In this document: positions 1-9,882 of the stretch, one piece after another | Numbering within the stretch: position 1 is the first letter of the stretch | How the letters are laid out: every line of letters begins with the position of its first letter | IMG/VR virus record: IMGVR_UViG_3300048922_000095 | Location: 1 to 34,070 of that record | Direction: 5' to 3' (one strand) | Origin: a virus | Length of the DNA stretch: 34,070 nucleotides | Translations under genes and position numbers: made by a program | The notes under the pieces: generated by a model | The model's database searches: none | The model's input: the letters and a program-made list of their open reading frames with translations, nothing else | What the model was told of the DNA's origin: nothing

Positions 1-1996
1 GCTGTGTTATGGATTCAATTGCCTGTGCGGTAGTAGAAGGCTCAGAAATATGTTGTAAGGATACACCAAGTTTATCCAATGTAATGAATTTAAGCAGAGT
101 ATCCATGACAGTACTATTACCACCAGAACCACTTCCAGAAGCATTTTCGCTATTCCCCATCTGCACAACTGTTTTAGGAACAATATCAACCGTGGTGTTT
201 TTAATGGCATCTGTTAACTTATCAGTAACCTCCTGAATAACACGGAATTCAGCGCCACCATAGGCTTTGACCTGTGCTTCAATGGCCTGTGCCTTGGCTA
301 GACCTACGTTTGACTCTTTGAAAGCTTCTGCTTCGCCTTCCAACTTGATTTTGGAAGCATTGGCTCTTGCCAGCGCAATGATCTGGTTAGATTCTTGTTC
401 GGCTCGGCTTGCAAGAGCTGCACCATTGTTACCTTCAATTTCAATTTGAATTTTAGATTTGGTGAGGAAACTCTGCTGTTCTGCAATTGCTTGAGCCTCA
501 CGCAGGGATTTTTCGCTTTCCGCTGCAGATTGCTGTTTTTGGTAGGTGACCCTTTTTTCTTCAGCAATCTGTCGTTCCCTAAGCTGCATTAAAATGTTTT
601 CAATTTGGGTATCCGTTACCGTTGTTTTCGGCGTTCCAATTAAAACTTCCTCCAGTTGAAGATTGTATTTCTCAAATTTCTCCTTCATTTCTAAGACTGC
701 GCGCTCACGAATCGCACTACGTTCCTGTATCAGTTCAATAAGAGTTTTCGTCTGCGCTACATCTTTAAAATATGCGCTGACTAACGGATCAAGAGACTGG
801 TTTACCAACATTCCGATATCCCCAAAACGCTGAATGACCCACGGTGCCTGCTTGTAGTCAATATGCATTACAACTGAGAGCGGCAATGAAGGCTCAAATG
901 CATCCTTTGTGATGATATCCACTTCCGTTAGATTTTCATCATACTTATGATCACCAGTTTCGGTTTTGTTCCATTTTAAGATGATATTGGTCGTAGGAAC
1001 AAGCACAACTTTACCCGCATCCGTATTAAAAGCATATTTTCCGGGCATCAGAGGTTTTTCAAGTACACCTTTTGAGCCTACACTAACAAGCTCTCCATGC
1101 TTATAATTCTCTCCCGAGGTATCCACTCCCTCACGACCAAAGAAAGAAACCACAACGCCTACAAATCCAATGGGAACCACTGTTTTAGGCCGAAATTCCA
1201 CAGTAGCAAAAAGGCGATTAATGTAATACGTACCATCTGTTAAAACCTGAATCTGTTTTCCTCGCCTTCCACCAAGCTCCAGAAATTTCTCTGGGTCCTG
1301 AAAGCTGGCATGCTGCTCGCCCATATCTGGAGCGATAATCTCCCCTTGTTGAATAGACGTTCCATCATGCACCGTAACTATGCCCATCATGTCACTGGAC
1401 TCATTGCCTCTGCCCATAATTACCACAGGGGTGAACCCATTCCTTTCAGCCAGGGTTTTTTGCATGCTAACCAGCTCGCTCTGCTCCTGCTTGAAGTTGC
1501 TGGAGATAGATTTTATGGAATTAGGGGTAATTACAATAAACTGAGCTAAATTAATTGCATAGGTACCTTCCCTCAAGATCCCCCTCTGCGGACCACGCTG
1601 TCCACCATTTTTTAGGAATCCTGAAACATCCTGAAAATTATTTGCCTCCTCCACGATACGACCCAGAGTCTGCACCGGGGCAAGAGGAGAACCATCGCGG
1701 GCAAATAAATAGGCTATCTGTCCCTGTGGAATTGTAATAAGGGGGTATTTATGTATTTTGTACATAAGAACGGATTTAAAATGGATTCCACCACGAAGCA
1801 ATCCTGGCGCATATCCAGCTTCCCCGTTGAGAGCAATAATTGAATCTTTAAGAGAACCCTTGGGACTCCACCATTTTTCAACTACAGCTACCTCATTAGA
1901 ACTAATTACTCTTAATCCAAGAATCTTGAAAATGAGCAGGTAAAGCAGTATAACGATTCCTAAAGAAATACCTGCTATGGTTAGCCATTGTTCCAT
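1..1996 (-). CDS. SPFH/flotillin-like membrane protein (C-terminus cut by window edge)
   Basis: The frame stays open from an ATG at 1996 to the left edge (about 665 codons), so the C-terminus is missing. A consensus AGGAGG site lies 8 nt upstream. Residues about 3-24 form one hydrophobic segment (start WLTIAGISLGIVILLYLLIF), then NEVAVVEKWWSPKG, as in the N-terminus of SPFH/Band-7 proteins that scaffold membrane microdomains. The middle carries an SPFH-like stretch with VPTTNIILKWN. From about residue 470 to 590 it is rich in E, A, Q and K with heptad-like spacing, typical of flotillin coiled coils, followed by a Gly/Ser-rich linker (NASGSGSGGNS). It is longer than FloA/FloT and resembles the larger clostridial SPFH proteins. 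It lies downstream of the hydrolase on the same strand. I see no phage character. Family call is confident; the specific role is unknown. Confidence 0.85.
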   Translation of the reverse strand, partial: MEQWLTIAGISLGIVILLYLLIFKILGLRVISSNEVAVVEKWWSPKGSLKDSIIALNGEAGYAPGLLRGGIHFKSVLMYKIHKYPLITIPQGQIAYLFARDGSPLAPVQTLGRIVEEANNFQDVSGFLKNGGQRGPQRGILREGTYAINLAQFIVITPNSIKSISSNFKQEQSELVSMQKTLAERNGFTPVVIMGRGNESSDMMGIVTVHDGTSIQQGEIIAPDMGEQHASFQDPEKFLELGGRRGKQIQVLTDGTYYINRLFATVEFRPKTVVPIGFVGVVVSFFGREGVDTSGENYKHGELVSVGSKGVLEKPLMPGKYAFNTDAGKVVLVPTTNIILKWNKTETGDHKYDENLTEVDIITKDAFEPSLPLSVVMHIDYKQAPWVIQRFGDIGMLVNQSLDPLVSAYFKDVAQTKTLIELIQERSAIRERAVLEMKEKFEKYNLQLEEVLIGTPKTTVTDTQIENILMQLRERQIAEEKRVTYQKQQSAAESEKSLREAQAIAEQQSFLTKSKIQIEIEGNNGAALASRAEQESNQIIALARANASKIKLEGEAEAFKESNVGLAKAQAIEAQVKAYGGAEFRVIQEVTDKLTDAIKNTTVDIVPKTVVQMGNSENASGSGSGGNSTVMDTLLKFITLDKLGVSLQHISEPSTTAQAIESITQ

Positions 1997-2080
1997 ATAT
2001 AATTCCTCCTAATCTAATATTGCTGATACATTTCAATTGGCTTGTGATAAAACATATTATTATAGAAGCTATATTACACA

Positions 2081-2824
2081 TCATCCTATAAAGCCATTGA
2101 CCAGCGCTAGATACTCTTTGCTTCTGGCAAGACTCAGCTCGCCATGTTTCATACCGGGACATTTGCACATCTGAGCCTGAGGAAGAACGCTTATTAGTTT
2201 TCGAGCCGACTGATCCATAACGTTCAGCTCTCTTCCACCAACAACAATCATTACCTTTGCTTTTGAATCCTTAAATTGATCCGGTATGGTGTAGCCTGCA
2301 TTGCTCAAACTAACATTCACCAAAGATTCTTTTGACATTTTTTTACTATCATTATAATATCGATCAAATAAATTATCATTAATGTAAAGAGCCTTTGCCT
2401 GCAATTTTGCAAACCATTTATATTGTATAAGACCATAAAACATTCCGCTGCTCTTAGCCAGAAGGCGTGTTAATCTGCCAGGTGGAATCACCATTGCACT
2501 TTCAATAATGGCGTATTTTGCAATATCCACTCTTCGGGAAAGAACTTCAATGATGATTTGACCCCCTAAAGACAAACCGCATAACGCATGCACATTTCCC
2601 TTACAATTTGTGTCAATATACTGTATGAGCTTTTGAGCCGATTCTTCTATACTTATAAAAGTTGTTTTTCCATCATCTCCATGTCCGTCTATAATCGGAG
2701 TTACAACACGGTATTTCTGCTTTAATATTGGGATTATGTCTGTAAAAGCCCACCAGGAAAGCCCTCCGCCGTGTAACAGAATCATTGTAGGTAGAGCTTT
2801 ATCACCAAACTCTTTAAATATCAC
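2081..2824 (-). CDS. Alpha/beta hydrolase
   Basis: This is a soluble alpha/beta-hydrolase fold protein of about 247 residues if it starts at the GTG at 2824, which has an AGGGGTGAAGG ribosome site just upstream. An in-frame extension to 2971 exists, but its residues look non-coding. Visible motifs are the oxyanion-hole HGGG (LLHGGGLSWW), the nucleophile elbow GLSLGG with the catalytic serine, and a late MKHGE carrying the probable catalytic histidine. The expected acid region reads VVGGRELNV, so the acid may be Glu rather than Asp. Substrate cannot be told from sequence. It precedes the SPFH gene in the same direction with a gap of about 85 nt, so the two may be cotranscribed. Probably chromosomal rather than phage-borne. 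Confidence 0.85.
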   Translation of the reverse strand: MIFKEFGDKALPTMILLHGGGLSWWAFTDIIPILKQKYRVVTPIIDGHGDDGKTTFISIEESAQKLIQYIDTNCKGNVHALCGLSLGGQIIIEVLSRRVDIAKYAIIESAMVIPPGRLTRLLAKSSGMFYGLIQYKWFAKLQAKALYINDNLFDRYYNDSKKMSKESLVNVSLSNAGYTIPDQFKDSKAKVMIVVGGRELNVMDQSARKLISVLPQAQMCKCPGMKHGELSLARSKEYLALVNGFIG

Positions 2825-2971
2825 TTCTGTACCTTCACCCCTTTGCCTATTAAAATATACAGCCAAAATGCAACAATGTGGCGGTATTTTACTCTCTGAC
2901 AAATTACTCCTATTATGTATATTCGCCTGGAATAAGGTTCGTCTATGAGCTTTAAGGCCGTAAAAAATCAC

Positions 2972-3377
2972 TTTTTATAATTCTATCTCCTTTCAAATAG
3001 GACAGATCATTTTTTTCATTAGCCTTAATGCCATATTACTCCTTGTGATACCAAATATCAATATTCATTTTTCAGTGTGTACCTCATTAAAAAAATAATA
3101 TATAATTTACATGATTTATGTCAAAAAACCATCGGATTTCTAATGACAGTTTCTGGCTTTTATCAACAAAATACTATTTACTATGGTGAGTATTATAATA
3201 GGTAGGTATTGCTTCAATTCTTTGGGGGCATATACGATAAATATTAATACCTCCATTATTTACACTTCACAGTTTTTTCACAAATTAGAGAAATGCTTTA
3301 AATACGATAGTTTGTACAGGAATGTTGCATAATACGTTCATATCTTTAAAAATTGAAATTACTTTATTTTCTTTTTT
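2972..3377. other. AT-rich gap at the left junction of the phage element
   Basis: No convincing gene. This gap separates the cellular-type hydrolase from the end of the tape-measure gene. It contains a 12-bp string at 3166-3177 (ACAAAATACTAT) that recurs in the same orientation at 32288-32299, beyond the other end of the phage block. It probably also holds the promoter of the hydrolase/SPFH unit, which I could not place with confidence. Confidence 0.4.
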
Positions 3378-3407
3378 AAGCCGCCAGAAAATTATAACTG
3401 GCGGCTT
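3378..3407 (+). terminator. Perfect 10-bp GC-rich hairpin beside the tape-measure stop
   Basis: AAGCCGCCAG pairs exactly with CTGGCGGCTT around a 10-nt loop. The T-rich run (ATTTTTAAC) follows on the plus strand; on the minus strand the hairpin is followed by A residues. As an intrinsic terminator it therefore reads better against the phage operon than with it, although it sits only 9 nt past the tape-measure stop. It may be a leftover from a plus-strand gene or protect the 3' end of the minus transcript. Confidence 0.6.
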
Positions 3408-3416
3408 ATTTTTAAC

Positions 3417-6400
3417 TTAGATTGGAACAGGTGCTTTCTTATTTCTGGAATATTCTTTAGTCCATTTATTCTTAACATTTCCATATACCTTTTCTGAATC
3501 CAATTCGGCAATGATGTTGGCTCTTTCCAACTTTTCAGCCAGAACACTTCCCAGGCGATCATAATCAATAATACCAGATAATGCTGCGTTTAACTCAGCG
3601 GATATTCCGGCCTTAAAATCATAAGAAGCTTTATCAAAAGAAACAGAAGCTTTCGTGTCTACCTTGTCAAAGAATTCCCTGTTAACACTGTATGTAGTTC
3701 CAATATTAGGAGTTATGACATTTGCCACTTCAAACGCCTGGGATACGTTATCTGCCCACTGCTCAATCAGACTGTTAGAGGAATCCATGTTATCAGATAT
3801 CCCGGTATTAAATCCTGCGACAGTAAAACCACCGAACTTAGAAAATAATTTGGACGGTGAATGAATATCAAGCAAATCGGTAAACCAGTTTTTTATATTG
3901 CCAACCCAAGTACTTATTATTCCTCTGCTGCTATCTTGGTTGTTCTTAATGCCATCATTTAATCCCTGCACTATATAGCCGCCAAATCCAGCAAAAACAG
4001 TAGATGGTGAATGAATACCCATAGCAATTTGAAATGGATCAGTAATACCTACTTTCGCAAAATTTCTCATGATGTCCGGTGTACTGGATTTCTGTAATTC
4101 CTCAAACTTTTGCTTTAATCCATCATTTGAATAAGCAGCCCAACCGGAACCTAGATTTTGCAGTTCAGTGTTTAGAGATTTACCACCTTCCAAAACTTTG
4201 TTTGCCCCATAGATTCCAGAGTTAATAAATTTTGTTGTATTTTCCTCATTCTGCAATCCACCTGTTACGGCATCTGTAACAGTATTAGCTGTAATATTTG
4301 CATCCGCTTTTCCTCCGTCGCCTATGGCCTTTACCAGTAGCTTTCCTCCGTCATAAGACACTTGGTACCCTTTTGATTCATAATCTGCTTTTACTTTGGC
4401 CCACAGCTCATCATTCATGGTGCTCACTGCTACCGGAACTCCGTTCTTACCGCCCTGCCCAAACTGAACGACGCCTTTCTCTCCAAGATCATACATATCT
4501 TGGTCAGTGTTCCCGTAGGCTTCAATAATTGACTGGTATAGCTCTACGGCAGCTTTTCCAACTACTTGTTTACCGTCAACAAATACTCCGCCGAGATCAT
4601 CAATAGCCTTTGATGCGTCAATCGTAACTTTCCCAAAATTCATGGAATTAACGGTATCTTCCAAATCTTTATATTTCTGCTTATGTCCATCTAAAACTTG
4701 ATTGGCAGTATCATATGCCATACTTGCATCTTCCACTGCTTTTTTTGCGTTATTCTGTGCTTCTGCAGACTTCCCCAATTCCTGTTCATAAAAAGAAAGT
4801 TGCTGTGCTAATTGATAGGATGCTTTTTCGTTATCCCCCAATACAATTCCTTGCTTTTCCAGTGAATCTCTATTCTTTTCAAGCCAAACATAATCATCTA
4901 TACCATCATTTACCAAATTATTCATTGCTTCTTGCAAGGCTTTTATTTTCTTTTCGTTGTTTCCATACTGCTTTTCGGAAATAGCCATTTGCACATTTGC
5001 TTCTGATAATGCAGCTCCATATTCTTCTACTACCTTTTGATAACCCATCAATTGATAATACTCTTGTTGCTTTTCAATGACCTTCTGTATCTCATCTTTT
5101 TGAGCCGTATAACGCCCAGTTGTCTTATCAATCATTCCCTGCAGTTCTGGAGCTTTATCAATCAGCTGTTGAGCATAATTCTTTAATTTGTCTTGTTCTG
5201 ACGATGTGAGGGAAGCTTGATCTGCAAGATCAAAATATGCCTGAGTAAGCGTACTTAACTTTTCAGCGTCCTGATCTGCACTTTCAATTACTTTTCGACT
5301 GTTTGCTGCTATATTGGAAAAAGCATCTGCAGTATTATTCAATTCATCAGTGTTGGAACCTATTTTATCCTGGAATTCAGAGAACTCGTCTGCCATTTTC
5401 TTTTTCCAGTTCTGGTTCATGGCAATCAAGCCACCTGCAATAGCCGCCAGACCTGCTGCCAATGCCACATATGGATTTGCCGCAACCCAACCAATTGCCT
5501 TTATAAAGAAATCATCTAAGACAACGTACAACCCTGTAATTCCAGTCTTAATAGCATCAATGACTGTTACAACAGTTTGGTATGTTATAAACATTGTTAA
5601 GAATCCTGCAACTGCTCCAGTCAGGAATACTAACGTATCTTCTGGTATAGCCAAAATCACAGAAGCAAAACCTTTCAGCACCAAAGATAAACCGCTTACC
5701 AACCCAGAGAGAACAGGAGTAAGCACTTTTGCCAAACCTTCAACAAACGCAATGAGCCCATTTCCTATACCTAACGTAAGATGAGAAAGTGCTTTATATA
5801 CATCGTCTAAGGAACCAACAAACTGATCCCATTTTATTTTTTTTGATAAATTTGTCATTAAATCCAACAAACGAGGAAGCCCATTCCCAATTCCCCAGAC
5901 AGCGACAGGCTTAAGGAAGTCACCGTAGAAATCTAACATAGTGGTAAAGGTAAGAATTGTTAACCTTGATAGTTCTTTGTAAAGACCGCTGAGACTGGTA
6001 CGGAGCTTAGACCAGTTAATGTCCGTTAACATGGCATTGGTGATATTCAGGAACCTAGCCAAGCCATTCTCTCCTAATGTCCATAAACCAACTGGAACAA
6101 GAAAATTATTATAAAAGTCTTTGAGTGTATCCGCACTAAATTCTCCAAATTCTTTAAATCCTTCATTCCATAATCGTTTCATTGCTTCCCTGGTAGGCGC
6201 GGCAGCTTCCCAAACTCTTTTAAATGCATTCTCAATTTTATCTGCCATTCCTTGAGCAGAGTTTTCCATATTAGAAAAGGCTTTGTCCCAAGCAGCCTGA
6301 TAATCTGAAAAAGCATCTAAAAAAGCATCATCAAGCAGGCCGCCAGCTCCAGCCTTTTTTCCACTACCACTTCCAGATCCATCATTAGAGCTTATAACGT

Positions 6401-8447
6401 TTAAATTATCAAATCCTTGTAAATTACTGGCCATCTTCTTGGATTTTTTGGCGGCGTCATCCATTTTATCAGCTGCTCCACCAGCGGCATCTTCCAAGCC
6501 ACTCATATCTGCAGCTGCCGATCCTACGGAGGATCCCAAAGAGCCAATCTGAATTCCGAGCAAACCACCTATCCAAGAAAACAATCTTTGAACAGCAATA
6601 ACCAACGCATTAACATAAGGAAGCACGGCTGCTACAATTGGTAAAAATAAGTTACCTATAGTTCTGCCCAGATTGGCAAAATTAGACTGTAAAAGTCTTA
6701 ACTGATTAGACGGCTGCCCCAGAGTATTCGCCAAATCTCCCCATGCATATTTGGTAGAGTCCAATATGATGATGGTTCTAAGTAACACCTTGTCCTGCTG
6801 GCTAAGCGCTGATATTTTCGCTATAATCCCAAGCTCACTTAATTTTTGCTGTAAATTGGCTTCACGAATATTAACACCATACTTATCTACAGTCTCGCTC
6901 ATACCTACCATACCCGAAGCTAAGTTCTGCCATACATCTTTGAAATCCATGTTTCGCACAGACGCAAGATCGGCTCCGATCATGGTCAGCGCATTGGATA
7001 ATTTGAGGGCCGTTTCAGAAGCCACATCCATGGAAGAAGCCATCTGGCCGAAAGTTGCCTGGTAGTTCATGAGCATATCCGGATCTATACCCAGACTTGG
7101 CATACCAGTGGAAATAAGATTCCCTTTGGCATCAGCTTGAAATCCAGACATCTTTCCGGTTAATTCTTTTGCTCTCTCGCTAAACGAATTGGCATATGCT
7201 TCAGCTGAATCATAACCAGACTGTTTCCATGAAGCAATTGCATTGTCTGCAACTTGTCCCCAAGCTGCATCAAAGTAGTTCAGCGTTTCTATGTAGTCCA
7301 TGGAAGATTCTGTGGCTTTCCATAATCCCTTTACACCTCGAACGAGCATGAAATATTTTGCATAGAGCATTCCTATTTGGGAGGCAAGGCTTCTGGTACT
7401 ATCTTTTGCTTTTCCTGCACTATTGGAGTATGAATTTAATCCGTTTTTTATAGACTGACTGGCAGTTGATACTTTAGAACCATTGGAAGCCAGGCTTGCC
7501 AAAGCGTTAGTCATTTGGATAAGATTTTGACTAACAACCGGCGCACGAGACAACGTTGTCATCAGCTGCGACAAGGCGGCGCCTAACTGCTGAATATTAG
7601 GTATAGCTACAGTAGCCGCCTTTCCTCCTAATTTTGTTATAGAAGAAACGAGATTTGCTAACCCACTTGTATCAAAATTGAGCGTACCTATCCCGTTCAA
7701 ACCGCTTACAAATCTAAAAAGTTGATCTTTAATTGGCTTAAGATTGGCTGCCGCCTGTGTGGCTTTTGTACCGCCAAGACGACTAATGTTATTTACAAGA
7801 CTATTTAGTCCCTCGATGTTAAACGTGACACTGCCAACGGAATTCATACTCGATACCAAACTGTGCAAGGAGGTTGAAATTTGGGGAAGATTCTTTACTG
7901 CCTGCGTGGCATTAACTCCTCCCAATCTGCTTACAGAGGACACCAGTTTATATAGCGAAACCGGGTTAAAATTCAAGCTTCCTACATTGTTCATTCCAGA
8001 AACAAAATCTGCCATACTTGTTTTTAAAAACTCCAAATTCTGTGTTGCCTCCGTAACAGAAGAACGTCCTAACTTTGAAATAGAATTTGCCAAATTTGTC
8101 AAAACTTCCGTGTCGAATTTTAAAGAACCAATCCCACTTATACTATTGGCAAAGCTTTCCATAGCATGAGCAGTATTACTTACGCCTTGAACATCAACAG
8201 ATGCCAACTTGTTAAGCCCACCGGTTACTCTGGAAAAATCTGCCGTTTTGATATTATTAGAAAAATTCTGGATTGAACTTGAAATTTGATTAATTCCAGA
8301 AGCAACCTGACTAGCACCGGACATTTCGATCCCGGATATAGCAGACTGTAGAGACATCATCTTTTGTATAAATTTATCTATTTTGGCGTCAGCACTGTTC
8401 GTACTGGCGTCTATTTGGACTTTCAGGTCATCAATTACATCAGCCAT
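3417..8447 (-). CDS. Phage tail tape measure protein
   Basis: At 1676 residues this is the largest gene here. It sets tail length and is threaded through the tail tube of a siphophage. Start is an ATG with AAAGGTGG upstream. Residues about 110-320 hold four tandem repeats of about 49 residues built around LVxxISRLGG and (A/T)xAxxNL motifs. A minor-tail-protein core follows (FMLVRGVKGLWKATESSMDY). Hydrophobic stretches lie near residues 599-632 and 895-955, as in tape measures that insert into the host membrane. A charged coiled-coil region spans about 1010-1250. Near 1476 and 1527 it carries two copies of IHSPSxxFxxFGG, common at tape-measure C-termini. It follows the frameshifted chaperone pair, the usual position, and an intrinsic terminator separates it from them. 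Confidence 0.95.
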   Translation of the reverse strand: MADVIDDLKVQIDASTNSADAKIDKFIQKMMSLQSAISGIEMSGASQVASGINQISSSIQNFSNNIKTADFSRVTGGLNKLASVDVQGVSNTAHAMESFANSISGIGSLKFDTEVLTNLANSISKLGRSSVTEATQNLEFLKTSMADFVSGMNNVGSLNFNPVSLYKLVSSVSRLGGVNATQAVKNLPQISTSLHSLVSSMNSVGSVTFNIEGLNSLVNNISRLGGTKATQAAANLKPIKDQLFRFVSGLNGIGTLNFDTSGLANLVSSITKLGGKAATVAIPNIQQLGAALSQLMTTLSRAPVVSQNLIQMTNALASLASNGSKVSTASQSIKNGLNSYSNSAGKAKDSTRSLASQIGMLYAKYFMLVRGVKGLWKATESSMDYIETLNYFDAAWGQVADNAIASWKQSGYDSAEAYANSFSERAKELTGKMSGFQADAKGNLISTGMPSLGIDPDMLMNYQATFGQMASSMDVASETALKLSNALTMIGADLASVRNMDFKDVWQNLASGMVGMSETVDKYGVNIREANLQQKLSELGIIAKISALSQQDKVLLRTIIILDSTKYAWGDLANTLGQPSNQLRLLQSNFANLGRTIGNLFLPIVAAVLPYVNALVIAVQRLFSWIGGLLGIQIGSLGSSVGSAAADMSGLEDAAGGAADKMDDAAKKSKKMASNLQGFDNLNVISSNDGSGSGSGKKAGAGGLLDDAFLDAFSDYQAAWDKAFSNMENSAQGMADKIENAFKRVWEAAAPTREAMKRLWNEGFKEFGEFSADTLKDFYNNFLVPVGLWTLGENGLARFLNITNAMLTDINWSKLRTSLSGLYKELSRLTILTFTTMLDFYGDFLKPVAVWGIGNGLPRLLDLMTNLSKKIKWDQFVGSLDDVYKALSHLTLGIGNGLIAFVEGLAKVLTPVLSGLVSGLSLVLKGFASVILAIPEDTLVFLTGAVAGFLTMFITYQTVVTVIDAIKTGITGLYVVLDDFFIKAIGWVAANPYVALAAGLAAIAGGLIAMNQNWKKKMADEFSEFQDKIGSNTDELNNTADAFSNIAANSRKVIESADQDAEKLSTLTQAYFDLADQASLTSSEQDKLKNYAQQLIDKAPELQGMIDKTTGRYTAQKDEIQKVIEKQQEYYQLMGYQKVVEEYGAALSEANVQMAISEKQYGNNEKKIKALQEAMNNLVNDGIDDYVWLEKNRDSLEKQGIVLGDNEKASYQLAQQLSFYEQELGKSAEAQNNAKKAVEDASMAYDTANQVLDGHKQKYKDLEDTVNSMNFGKVTIDASKAIDDLGGVFVDGKQVVGKAAVELYQSIIEAYGNTDQDMYDLGEKGVVQFGQGGKNGVPVAVSTMNDELWAKVKADYESKGYQVSYDGGKLLVKAIGDGGKADANITANTVTDAVTGGLQNEENTTKFINSGIYGANKVLEGGKSLNTELQNLGSGWAAYSNDGLKQKFEELQKSSTPDIMRNFAKVGITDPFQIAMGIHSPSTVFAGFGGYIVQGLNDGIKNNQDSSRGIISTWVGNIKNWFTDLLDIHSPSKLFSKFGGFTVAGFNTGISDNMDSSNSLIEQWADNVSQAFEVANVITPNIGTTYSVNREFFDKVDTKASVSFDKASYDFKAGISAELNAALSGIIDYDRLGSVLAEKLERANIIAELDSEKVYGNVKNKWTKEYSRNKKAPVPI

Positions 8448-8474
8448 AATTCCACCACCTTTTATACATACAAA

Positions 8475-8511
8475 AAAAGGCGAGTGAAATTTTACTTATC
8501 ACTCGCCTTTT
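8475..8511 (-). terminator. Intrinsic terminator between chaperones and tape measure
   Basis: AAAAGGCGAGTG pairs perfectly over 12 bp with CACTCGCCTTTT around a 13-nt loop. On the minus strand the stem runs straight into a T tract. It lies between the stop of the chaperone gene and the tape-measure start, so full expression of the tape measure needs readthrough, antitermination or a separate promoter. Confidence 0.85.
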
Positions 8512-8513
8512 GA

Positions 8514-8882
8514 TCATCTTTTACTTTTATCCTTCTCCATACCATTGAAAAAGGATATAAATTGATTTAATGCATTTTCTTCTTCAATCTTCTTCTCTTC
8601 TTCTGTCATAGGATTTACCCTAATTGGCTTCTCAAAATACTTCCCCTTTTGCCTACGCTTAACAAACGGCATTGCATTACATACTGTTGCGTCCAACGCA
8701 GAAGCTACATACTGACCCATAAGCCACATCTCATCACTGCGAGCCTGTTGCTTTTTACGGTGTGCTTCTGCAAATGGCAAGAGTTTTCGAGGATTTAGAT
8801 GCCAGAACAAATCATAAGGTACGCCCAAAACCAATGCTTCTGTCAAATACTGTTTCCAAATTACTTCGTGCCAGTTGATTTC
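8514..8882 (-). CDS. Tail assembly chaperone, -1 frameshift extension (gpT-like part)
   Basis: This frame has no good ribosome site for its only possible start (TTG at 8846). It is open upstream of that point into the end of the preceding gene, reading EINWHEVIWKQYLTEALVLG. Joined by a -1 shift at 8882-8888, it gives a long chaperone fusion analogous to lambda gpG-T, which coats the tape measure during tail assembly. The product continues with VPYDLFWHLNPRKL, a conserved phrase of Firmicute siphophage chaperones, and ends in a charged tail. After the shift it adds about 122 residues. It is followed at once by the terminator at 8475-8511. The frameshift is inferred from frame geometry and phage precedent. 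Confidence 0.8.
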   Translation of the reverse strand, partial: EINWHEVIWKQYLTEALVLGVPYDLFWHLNPRKLLPFAEAHRKKQQARSDEMWLMGQYVASALDATVCNAMPFVKRRQKGKYFEKPIRVNPMTEEEKKIEEENALNQFISFFNGMEKDKSKR

Positions 8883-9364
8883 TTTTTGTGATCCTGAGGA
8901 GCCTTTACGGAGTTGGACTTCTCCTCTGCCTTTTCTGCTTCCTGGTTCATCTGCTCCACCAGTTTGTCCAATCCGGTCAGTTTGAAAAAACCATCATCTT
9001 CCATGCATTCTTTGAGAAACGTAAACATTCCATAAAAAGAAGCCCTATGATCATCTGGATTTTCTCTGATAAACTGTTTAAATAAGGTTTTCGCTTCTTG
9101 CTCATTAGCAATCGGATTGTTTTCAAGCAACCCGGCATAAAGAAAAGACTGAACTACGGCCGGCATATCAGATACCATATCAGCGGTACCGTCAATAATC
9201 ATTTCCATCATAGCCTGTTTATCTTCCTTATCAAAGTTACTGCGACGAGCCATGTAAGATCCTGAAACCACCTTAAACGCTTTGTCTACGCAATCCTTAT
9301 ATTCTGCTGCTTCAAAGGAAAATTCCACTTTGTATTCTTTTCCACCAATAGATAAAATCTTCAT
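8861..9364 (-). CDS. Tail assembly chaperone (gpG-like)
   Basis: A 167-residue soluble acidic protein, starting at ATG with GGGAGG upstream. Its position, directly after the tail tube gene and before the tape measure, and its C-terminal charged segment (QEAEKAEEKSNSVK) fit the short form of the tail assembly chaperone. A centre rich in D, E and F (RENPDDHRASFYGMFTFLKE) resembles other Firmicute phage chaperones. The last codons cross a C-AAA-AAG heptamer, where a share of ribosomes is expected to slip into the next frame and make the longer fusion. It does not enter the mature virion in related systems. Confidence 0.8.
   Translation of the reverse strand: MKILSIGGKEYKVEFSFEAAEYKDCVDKAFKVVSGSYMARRSNFDKEDKQAMMEMIIDGTADMVSDMPAVVQSFLYAGLLENNPIANEQEAKTLFKQFIRENPDDHRASFYGMFTFLKECMEDDGFFKLTGLDKLVEQMNQEAEKAEEKSNSVKAPQDHKKKSTGTK
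8882..8888 (-). promoter_or_regulatory. Candidate -1 ribosomal slippery site
   Basis: On the coding strand the zero frame reads CAC AAA AAG AAA, giving the heptamer C AAA AAG eight codons before the TAA of the short chaperone. A -1 slip places the ribosome in the open frame that encodes the extension. The P-site match after slippage is imperfect (CAA for AAA) while the A-site match is good. Position and frame agree with the conserved tail-chaperone frameshift of siphophages. Confidence 0.65.
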
Positions 9365-9390
9365 ATCTTAATACCTCCCGTTTTCATTGA

Positions 9391-9882
9391 TTAAGGTGTT
9401 TCTGCTGGTTCTGTTGGTACAATAGGAGTATCCCAGCCGATTTCCCCTGTTGGAGTTACAGATACGCTTGTATCCCATGCGCTGTCAACGTCAGATGCCG
9501 CCCAACCCATACGAGCCGGAACGCATGTAAAGAAAAATGCTTTATCCAGTCTTGGATGATAAAATTCCAGCCACATTCTTTTGTTTGTGGCTTTTGCCGT
9601 ATCATATTTATCACAAATATCTTCCCACATTTCCAAAAACACCTGGGACATTCCGAAAGTAAGTGCAATTGCACCACCCGGATCTTTTAGACCGTCAATG
9701 TAACGTTTCCATATAGTGTCATTTAAGGATGTTACATCATAGGTTCCTGTTTCCGGATTAAAATCTGGAATACTCTTTGGGTTCGGCAGATCAGTAAACG
9801 CCGTGGGCTTTGTTCCGGCAGTAGTCTCAATTCCATATCCAACATGGATACCGGCAGTTGATAAATCTACAGCTTTTGCCAT
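9391..9882 (-). CDS. Major tail (tube) protein
   Basis: A 163-residue protein starting with AKAVDLSTAGIHVGYGIETT, with an AAGGAGG site upstream. The N-terminus and the phrase TAGTKPTAFTDLPNPKSIPD match siphophage tail-tube proteins, which stack as hexameric rings around the tape measure. It lies between the tail terminator gene and the chaperone pair, exactly where a tube protein is expected. The C-terminus (ETPIVPTEPAETP type, Pro/Glu-rich) is short, with no added Ig-like domain. An intrinsic terminator at 9912-9935 lies just upstream, so this highly expressed gene may have its level set separately. Confidence 0.85.
   Translation of the reverse strand: MAKAVDLSTAGIHVGYGIETTAGTKPTAFTDLPNPKSIPDFNPETGTYDVTSLNDTIWKRYIDGLKDPGGAIALTFGMSQVFLEMWEDICDKYDTAKATNKRMWLEFYHPRLDKAFFFTCVPARMGWAASDVDSAWDTSVSVTPTGEIGWDTPIVPTEPAETP

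Noticed and set aside
3378-3407. Hairpin as the terminator of the tape-measure transcript
   Set aside because: On the minus strand it is followed by A residues, not T; kept only as a plus-oriented hairpin.
5314-5784. 156-codon plus-strand frame inside the tape measure
   Set aside because: Antisense shadow of a long, well-supported gene.
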